Source: Elusimicrobiota bacterium (GTDB taxonomy: Bacteria; Elusimicrobiota; UBA5214; JBBAAG01). Taken from it: a DNA stretch of 10,682 bases. Positions 9,001-10,682 of the stretch are shown here, one piece after another (position 1 is the first letter of the stretch; each line of letters begins with the position of its first letter). Made by a program: the position numbers and the translations under genes. The stretch is taken from the NCBI GenBank assembly GCA_041658405.1, contig JBBAAG010000091.1:1-10682 (forward strand). The letters run 5' to 3'. The notes below the pieces were generated by a model. It was not told where the DNA came from. It was given only the letters and a program-made list of their open reading frames with translations, and searched no databases.

Positions 9001-10682
9001 ACGACGTTACCCGTCCGACCGCAGCGTTGACCTTACCTGTAAACGGCGGGTTCTATGGTTCAGCTACGCAGAGCATCGCAACGCTCAGCGGCACCGCGTA
9101 CGACAGTGTATCTGGCATAATCGAAGTGGAAGCAGCAGTACGTGAAACTGTAAGCGGGATGTACTGGAACGGCACAAGCACATTTAACGCAGCGGGAATA
9201 GTGTGGAGCACAGCGACACTAACAGGTGGAGCTGCAACGAAGACCTGGGAGTTAACGACACCTGCGTTACAGAATGGTTATACATATACAGTGCAAACGC
9301 GTACGCGTGACACCGCGGGAAACCAGCAGACCTGGGCGACAGTCGGTACGTCATCGAACACGTTCAGTTATGACACAGAACTACCTTCGAGTTATGTTAC
9401 GTACCCGTTAAGCAGCGGGCATTATAACAGTATAACCGGTATCACAGGAACGGCAAAAGATAATATCGGTATCAACGCTAACAGTGTTAAGTATGAACTA
9501 CAGGAATATCCGTCCGGCCCGTGGTGGAACGGCAGTACATTCAGCGTAACCGGCGAAAACAACTGGCTGACAGCCAATAACAGTTCTGCGGGCAGCAATG
9601 TTACAACAACCTGGAGCAGCGGAACACTGGTCTTCCAGACAAACCACGAGTATCTGGTGAAGACATATGCCATAGATAAAGCCGGTAATAACGGTACGGC
9701 AAGTACAGGCCTTGTGTTTGTGTATGACACAAACTTCCCTACCTCAACGGTAGTCCTTCCTGCTGGTACGGCAGCAGTACCCGGTGAATACGCGTCATTA
9801 CCCACGCTCAGCGGTACATATGAAGACCAGAGCCCGGGTGAAAAAGCTAGTGTGGAATTATACGTCCAGGACTTAACCGCAGGATCGTACTACAACGCTA
9901 CAGGCGGGTGGGCAGGGCAGGTATGGATCTCAACCTCGAATGACGCATCTGATTTTAGTTTATACCAGGACAGCTGGCAGTACGTTGACAGCGGGCTGAC
10001 CTATACCAGCGGCAAGAAATATTTGGTAGTAACAAAATCACGGGATAGAGCGTGGAACTGGCAGAGCGTGTATAACACCGGCACATCGTCTAATGTGTTT
10101 ATATATGACACCACAGCGCCGGAGAGTTACGTAACAACCCCTGCGGTGTACCTGAACACATCTTCAAACATCAGCGGTACGGCAGCGGATAATCCGCGTA
10201 CCGGGCCGAACAATAACAATGTCGGGATGGAAACCAGCGGCGTGGTAAAACTTACGGTACAGAATTATACTGACAGCAAATATTATGATGGCAGCGGTTT
10301 TAACAGTGTATCGGTTACAACGCTTACAGCAACGGCGGTGACGGCTACATGGAGCGGCTGGAAATATCCGGACAGCGGGAACGTAAACTGGGTAAGCGAC
10401 AAAGAATACCGTATCCGCACATGGAGCACAGACGATGTTGCCAACGAAGAAACACCGAGCCTGAAGTATACACTGTACTATGACACCACTCCGCCGGTGA
10501 GTAAGATAACAGTTCCGTCAAACAACACGTCTTTATCGAGCCTCACATCCATTACCGGCACGGCAAACGGCAACTACAGCGGGTTAAGCAAGGTAGAGAT
10601 CAAGATCTCGAGTTACAACGGCACATCAGACGTATACACATGGACGGGCAGTAGCTGGAGCCCGAATACGCACTGGGTACAG
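3..10682 (+). CDS. Giant tandem Ig-like repeat protein, internal fragment (both ends missing)
   Basis: Reading every codon from base 3 to 10682 gives 3,560 residues without a stop, and the frame runs off both edges, so the full protein is longer. About 29 modules of 115-133 residues repeat one pattern: YDxTxPxS, (I/L/V)(S/T)GTxxD, SGVxxVxVxI, YYWxGxxW, WxYT, and YxIxxRAxDxAxN. The order and length fit a bacterial Ig-like beta-sandwich (Big_7-like or FN3-like); that assignment is inferred from motifs. Composition is rich in Thr, Ser, Gly, Tyr and Trp, with only five Cys codons (21, 1143, 4614, 4689, 4827), as expected of an extracellular protein. No catalytic motif, transmembrane helix, signal peptide or sorting signal is visible. 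Residues from bases 3-32 finish an earlier module. Internal ATGs such as the one at 30 are not credible starts because module sequence continues upstream. Likely role: surface stalk, adhesin or fibre. The coding call is near certain; the function is a guess. Confidence 0.95.
33..407 (+). repeat. Ig-like module 1 (125 aa)
   Basis: Opens YDTSLPTS, core ISGTGAD, strand SEVSVRIWN, then RWWD, KSEGSDTDEILPENAW and FTWTLG, closing YKVMSRGRDKSNNY. The DEILPENAW insert recurs only in module 22, its counterpart. The SGV turn is replaced by GEVSEV. Most of this module uses AGC rather than AGT for serine, unlike the modules that follow. Confidence 0.85.
408..788 (+). repeat. Ig-like module 2 (127 aa)
   Basis: Opens YDDLSPIT, core ITGTSTD, then GGSGVTNVHIAIRNN, TWWSGSG, YLSITPTGG and SWEYASL, closing YYVTVRSRDAALNTEDFY. 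It pairs with module 23: about 79 of roughly 100 aligned residues match by hand. The matching codons nevertheless differ at many silent positions. Confidence 0.88.
789..1160 (+). repeat. Ig-like module 3 (124 aa)
   Basis: Opens YDDTPPVS, core ITGTSAD, followed by the insert PAGTRELYSGV, then KYW and WEDGKRY, closing YRITSHAQDNALPSPGNE. The GTR insert and the ALPxPGNE tail are shared with module 24. A lone cysteine (1143) lies just before the next module. Confidence 0.85.
1161..1520 (+). repeat. Ig-like module 4 (120 aa)
   Basis: Opens YDSSEPKS, core ITGTVLD, with a PVTATGITN insert before SGVQKVDVML, then YQWTASSW, TWW and NWNYSSL, closing YRIKVRAADNINNYE. The 22 bases at 1222-1243 over the ALATITGT core recur exactly at 3859-3880 in module 11, the only match between these two modules I noticed at DNA level. 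Confidence 0.85.
1521..1919 (+). repeat. Ig-like module 5 (133 aa)
   Basis: Opens FDNTEPDS, core VSGTAYD, then ATTGVSGIQISIKV, RWWNGSTF and SWRFTEI, closing YTYIIRTKATDNVQYP. It is one of the longest modules, with an acidic tail (VESDDP) between the closing strand and the next module. WWNGSTF recurs in module 26. Confidence 0.85.
1920..2288 (+). repeat. Ig-like module 6 (123 aa)
   Basis: Opens VDTTPPNS (Val replaces the aromatic residue), core LSGTAED, then PSGIEEVYVRIYV, KYWAGTQNGW and AWTYTDVP, closing YYRIWSKAVDTASNTE. The pattern is otherwise complete. Confidence 0.85.
2289..2672 (+). repeat. Ig-like module 7 (128 aa)
   Basis: Opens VDNEAPVS, core VSGTSTD, then DFSGIAEIQVRTQN, KYWDGTAF and NWKFTGITNPPGG, closing YSIVIRGKDNAGN. 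The close matches the consensus well. The ITNPPGG segment forms a Pro/Gly-rich loop. Confidence 0.86.
2673..3050 (+). repeat. Ig-like module 8 (126 aa)
   Basis: Opens FDNEVPVT, core VSGTVADN, then a loop VIANGYTSGIDTVTVRI, YYWTGTGWN and TTWYYT, closing FMVEVWAKDNAVN. The closing strand has Phe where most modules have Tyr. YYWTG recurs in module 18. Confidence 0.85.
3051..3398 (+). repeat. Ig-like module 9 (116 aa)
   Basis: Opens YDDVKPTS, core ISGTAND, then AVSSITNVQLRIRD, where the usual SG turn is SS. YYSGTGW and NWSYVID follow, and it closes YSVNSRAVDSAIN. This is one of the two shortest complete modules, with a compact linker before the core. Confidence 0.85.
3399..3797 (+). repeat. Ig-like module 10 (133 aa), variant middle
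   Basis: Opens YDKTEPVS, core ISGTAAD, with a long insert SPTANWTGLLASDRVRIKI in place of the SGV turn. The YYWxG motif is missing; a proline-rich stretch (SSPPYLTNKTTPP) takes its place. It closes YEITARANDKAGNVEGSG with a Gly/Ser-rich extension that could be a flexible joint. Confidence 0.8.
3798..4151 (+). repeat. Ig-like module 11 (118 aa)
   Basis: Opens IDKSVPEF (Ile for the aromatic residue), core ITGTVQD, then AGVSEIRFAIKRL, KYWRE, VWTST and AWDYTRL, closing YELYTRAIDRASN. It shares the YSSLATITGT type of lead-in with modules 3 and 4. Confidence 0.85.
4152..4511 (+). repeat. Ig-like module 12 (120 aa)
   Basis: Opens LDWTPPVS, core ITGTSND, then PDNGVGVTKVKFRVKR, YYSGISW and WPWEAIPSGG, closing YYINSRAQDAVQEPSG. 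The close lacks the AGN ending and has a Pro-containing tail instead. The strand after the core is basic (KVKFRVKR), as in modules 13 and 15. Confidence 0.84.
4512..4883 (+). repeat. Ig-like module 13 (124 aa), cysteine-bearing
   Basis: Opens YDNTTPVS, core LSGTAND, then PTICVNGVPSDVKRVEFSA, YYWCGSSF and QWSYTL, closing YTIICRAYDNANN. It holds three of the five cysteines in the whole fragment (codons at 4614, 4689 and 4827), so a module-specific disulfide is possible. Confidence 0.86.
4884..5252 (+). repeat. Ig-like module 14 (123 aa)
   Basis: Opens FDTTAPIS, then an unusually long Gly-rich linker (LGPEGGTYGDYV) before the core ISGTAND. It continues with GIVDKVLVQLQRK, VWSYNDW, WASWNGTEW and WVWDTS, closing YDIRALSIDKAGN. 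The YYWxG motif is absent, but the middle carries many tryptophans. Confidence 0.82.
5253..5630 (+). repeat. Ig-like module 15 (126 aa), degenerate
   Basis: The opening is LEPPRPTS instead of YDxTxP. The core is IAGTASSSPE, lacking the Asp and the SGV turn, followed by VRLDLMIKR. The middle and end are conventional: YYWSHTL, TWSYSHESL and YTFATKAKSDQNVSE. The strand-length segments are present, so it probably still folds, but several conserved positions are lost. Confidence 0.78.
5631..5990 (+). repeat. Ig-like module 16 (120 aa)
   Basis: The opening is altered to WKDSHNPT, so the aromatic-Asp pair is spread to W-K-D. The rest is standard: LSGTATD, LAGVLNVMLQIRD, TYWNGLTQQW and HWQFSGS, closing YRLTTWTLDKAKPAN. 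It follows the degenerate module 15, so the junction between them lacks the normal YDxTxP hinge. Confidence 0.8.
5991..6386 (+). repeat. Ig-like module 17 (132 aa)
   Basis: Opens YDLITPTA, core VSGTMLD, then SPSDGLKEVRVSLKD, RYWSDG and SWSYATPA, closing YTTQIRAEDTAGNQQ. The AGNQQ ending recurs in module 25. Confidence 0.85.
6387..6764 (+). repeat. Ig-like module 18 (126 aa), altered core
   Basis: Opens MDVTAPQT. The core is LQGGFTD instead of SGTAxD, though the following NLSGAATVQLELSR strand is intact. YYWTGSSW and WSHPFLKS follow, and it closes YRIKAKGLDTALPSGNAE. It is the last full module of the AGT-rich stretch. Confidence 0.8.
6765..7121 (+). repeat. Ig-like module 19 (119 aa), first copy of the recurring module
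   Basis: Opens FDWTNPVS, core LSGTANG (Gly where Asp is usual), then YSGLSKVEIKISS, YTWTGSSW and TWTYTNV, closing YRIISRGLDTAGN. From base 6842 the DNA is identical to module 29 as far as the window extends. Codon choice switches to AGC-rich at the same place. Confidence 0.87.
6842..6968 (+). repeat. Exact 127-bp direct repeat, copy 1
   Basis: This segment lies in module 19 and runs from the SGT core to the HWVQ that follows the SSW motif. All 127 bases match 10556-10682. Base 6841 (g) differs from base 10555 (c), so the left edge is sharp. No other pair of modules shows a comparable DNA identity. Confidence 0.97.
7122..7466 (+). repeat. Ig-like module 20 (115 aa)
   Basis: Opens YDITAPMV, core ITGTSWD, then TSGVDKVYTRLYN, SYWHPGSTSW and PWTYTSP, closing YQIHVRADDWAGM. 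This is the shortest complete module. Its end departs from AGN to AGM. Confidence 0.85.
7467..7826 (+). repeat. Ig-like module 21 (120 aa)
   Basis: Opens WDETYPKA, core LSGTAAD, then NVSGLSIVQLAVQD, FWWKPDTPNY and NWTHTAA, closing YLVKARAKDNSLN. If the ordered duplication of modules 1-3 extended further left, this module would correspond to one lying before the window. Confidence 0.84.
7827..8210 (+). repeat. Ig-like module 22 (128 aa), counterpart of module 1
   Basis: Opens YDTSLPTS exactly as module 1 does, core ISGTSTD, strand RRVDIRIKD, then RWYDN, WKSEG, DEILPENAW and FTWTVG, closing YQVMSRTLDHAGN. These landmarks occur in the same order and spacing as in module 1 and are not combined in any other module. 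Confidence 0.87.
8211..8600 (+). repeat. Ig-like module 23 (130 aa), counterpart of module 2
   Basis: Opens YDNVPPLS, core LTGTSSD, then GGSGVSNVHIGIRNN, SWWNGGSG, YLSITPTGG and SWEYTSL, closing YYITVRGRDAALNTEDFY. It has three more residues than module 2, including an SD pair at the SLTGSDLVSG turn. Confidence 0.88.
8601..8999 (+). repeat. Ig-like module 24 (133 aa), counterpart of module 3
   Basis: Opens YDATAPES, core LSGTSAD, with the insert LEGTRPLKSGM, then KWWENG and NSNWKDGHSY, closing YELKYWSSDNALPLPGNE. The GTR insert and the DNALPxPGNE tail match module 3. The middle is more diverged than in the other two pairs. Confidence 0.85.
9000..9368 (+). repeat. Ig-like module 25 (123 aa)
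   Basis: Opens YDVTRPTA, core LSGTAYD, then SVSGIIEVEAAVRE, MYWNGTST and TWELTTP, closing YTVQTRTRDTAGNQQ. It does not resemble module 4, so the ordered similarity of the 1-3 and 22-24 blocks stops here. Confidence 0.86.
9369..9722 (+). repeat. Ig-like module 26 (118 aa)
   Basis: Opens YDTELPSS, core ITGTAKD, strand SVKYELQE, then PWWNGSTF and TWSSGTL, closing YLVKTYAIDKAGN. The SGV turn is missing; NIGINANSV takes its place. The WWNGSTF motif also occurs in module 5. Confidence 0.85.
9723..10103 (+). repeat. Ig-like module 27 (127 aa)
   Basis: Opens YDTNFPTS, core LSGTYED, then SPGEKASVELYVQD, SYYNATGGW and SWQYVDS, closing YLVVTKSRDRAWN. The SGV turn is changed to PGEKA, and the close ends AWN instead of AGN. 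Confidence 0.84.
10104..10478 (+). repeat. Ig-like module 28 (125 aa)
   Basis: Opens YDTTAPES, core ISGTAAD, then an Asn-rich loop (GPNNNNVG) before TSGVVKLTVQN. KYYDGSGF and TWSGWKYP follow, and it closes YRIRTWSTDDVAN. The loop enlarges the segment between the core and the next strand. Confidence 0.85.
10479..10682 (+). repeat. Ig-like module 29, cut by the window end
   Basis: Opens YDTTPPVS, core ITGTANG, then YSGLSKVEIKISS and YTWTGSSW, with 68 residues visible. Its first 25 residues are related to those of module 19 but diverged. From base 10556 the DNA is identical to module 19 until the sequence ends. Confidence 0.87.
10556..10682 (+). repeat. Exact 127-bp direct repeat, copy 2 (ends with the window)
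   Basis: This is identical to 6842-6968 at an offset of 3,714 bp, which is 1,238 codons or exactly ten modules. The match may continue beyond the last base, so 127 bp is a minimum unless the sequence was cut here by an assembler. Confidence 0.97.

Noticed and set aside
8629..9805. Antisense open frames of 76-127 codons over modules 24-27, one with hydrophobic stretches
   Set aside because: The hydrophobic look arises from reading Thr/Asn/Ser-rich sense codons backwards. The sense frame is intact and conserved here.
6842..10682. Transposon or integrated element bounded by the 127-bp direct repeats
   Set aside because: The repeats are coding and in frame within homologous modules. The DNA between them is continuous Ig-like modules with no transposase or integrase.
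1..10682. CRISPR array or DNA-level tandem repeat
   Set aside because: The periodicity (about 373 nt) is at protein level with variable spacing of 327-408 nt and low DNA identity between neighbours.
1..10682. Phage tail fibre or eukaryotic titin-like protein
   Set aside because: There are no phage structural neighbours or motifs and no introns. The module motifs fit bacterial surface Ig-like repeats better, though the missing ends prevent a firm exclusion of the tail-fibre idea.

Overview
The whole window lies inside one protein-coding gene. Codons in phase with position 3 stay open on the + strand from base 3 to base 10682 (3,560 codons) with no stop. Neither the start nor the end of the gene is present. 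I found no intergenic space, RNA gene, promoter, terminator, mobile element or CRISPR array.

The protein is a tandem array of about 29 related modules of 115-133 residues. Each module opens with an aromatic-Asp-x-x-x-Pro strand (YDTTPPVS type). A core (I/L/V)(S/T)GTxxD motif follows, then usually SGV and a V-x-V-x-I strand, then a Trp/Tyr-rich middle (YYWxGxxW, WxYT), and finally a Y-x-I-x-x-R-A-x-D-x-A-x-N strand. This looks like a bacterial Ig-like beta-sandwich (Big_7-like or FN3-like). The likely product is a giant secreted or cell-surface stalk or adhesin. The signal peptide, any functional head and any surface anchor would lie outside the window.

Layout: 3-32 is the tail of a preceding module; modules 1-3 fill 33-1160; modules 4-18 fill 1161-6764; modules 19-21 fill 6765-7826; modules 22-24 (7827-8999) are a diverged second copy of modules 1-3; modules 25-28 fill 9000-10478; module 29 is cut by the window end. 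Bases 10556-10682 repeat 6842-6968 exactly (127 bp, offset 3,714 bp, ten modules in frame). Synonymous codon choice is mosaic: AGC-rich at the left end, AGT-rich through most of the middle, and AGC-rich again from about 6842, where the exact repeat also begins.

Organism: a bacterium, probably uncultivated. Very long Trp/Tyr/Thr/Ser-rich Ig-like repeat proteins of this style are familiar from candidate-phylum genomes such as Elusimicrobiota and Omnitrophota. This is an impression from the protein style and is not established by the sequence. The exact repeat at the very end suggests the window may be a complete metagenomic contig that stopped at an unresolved repeat.
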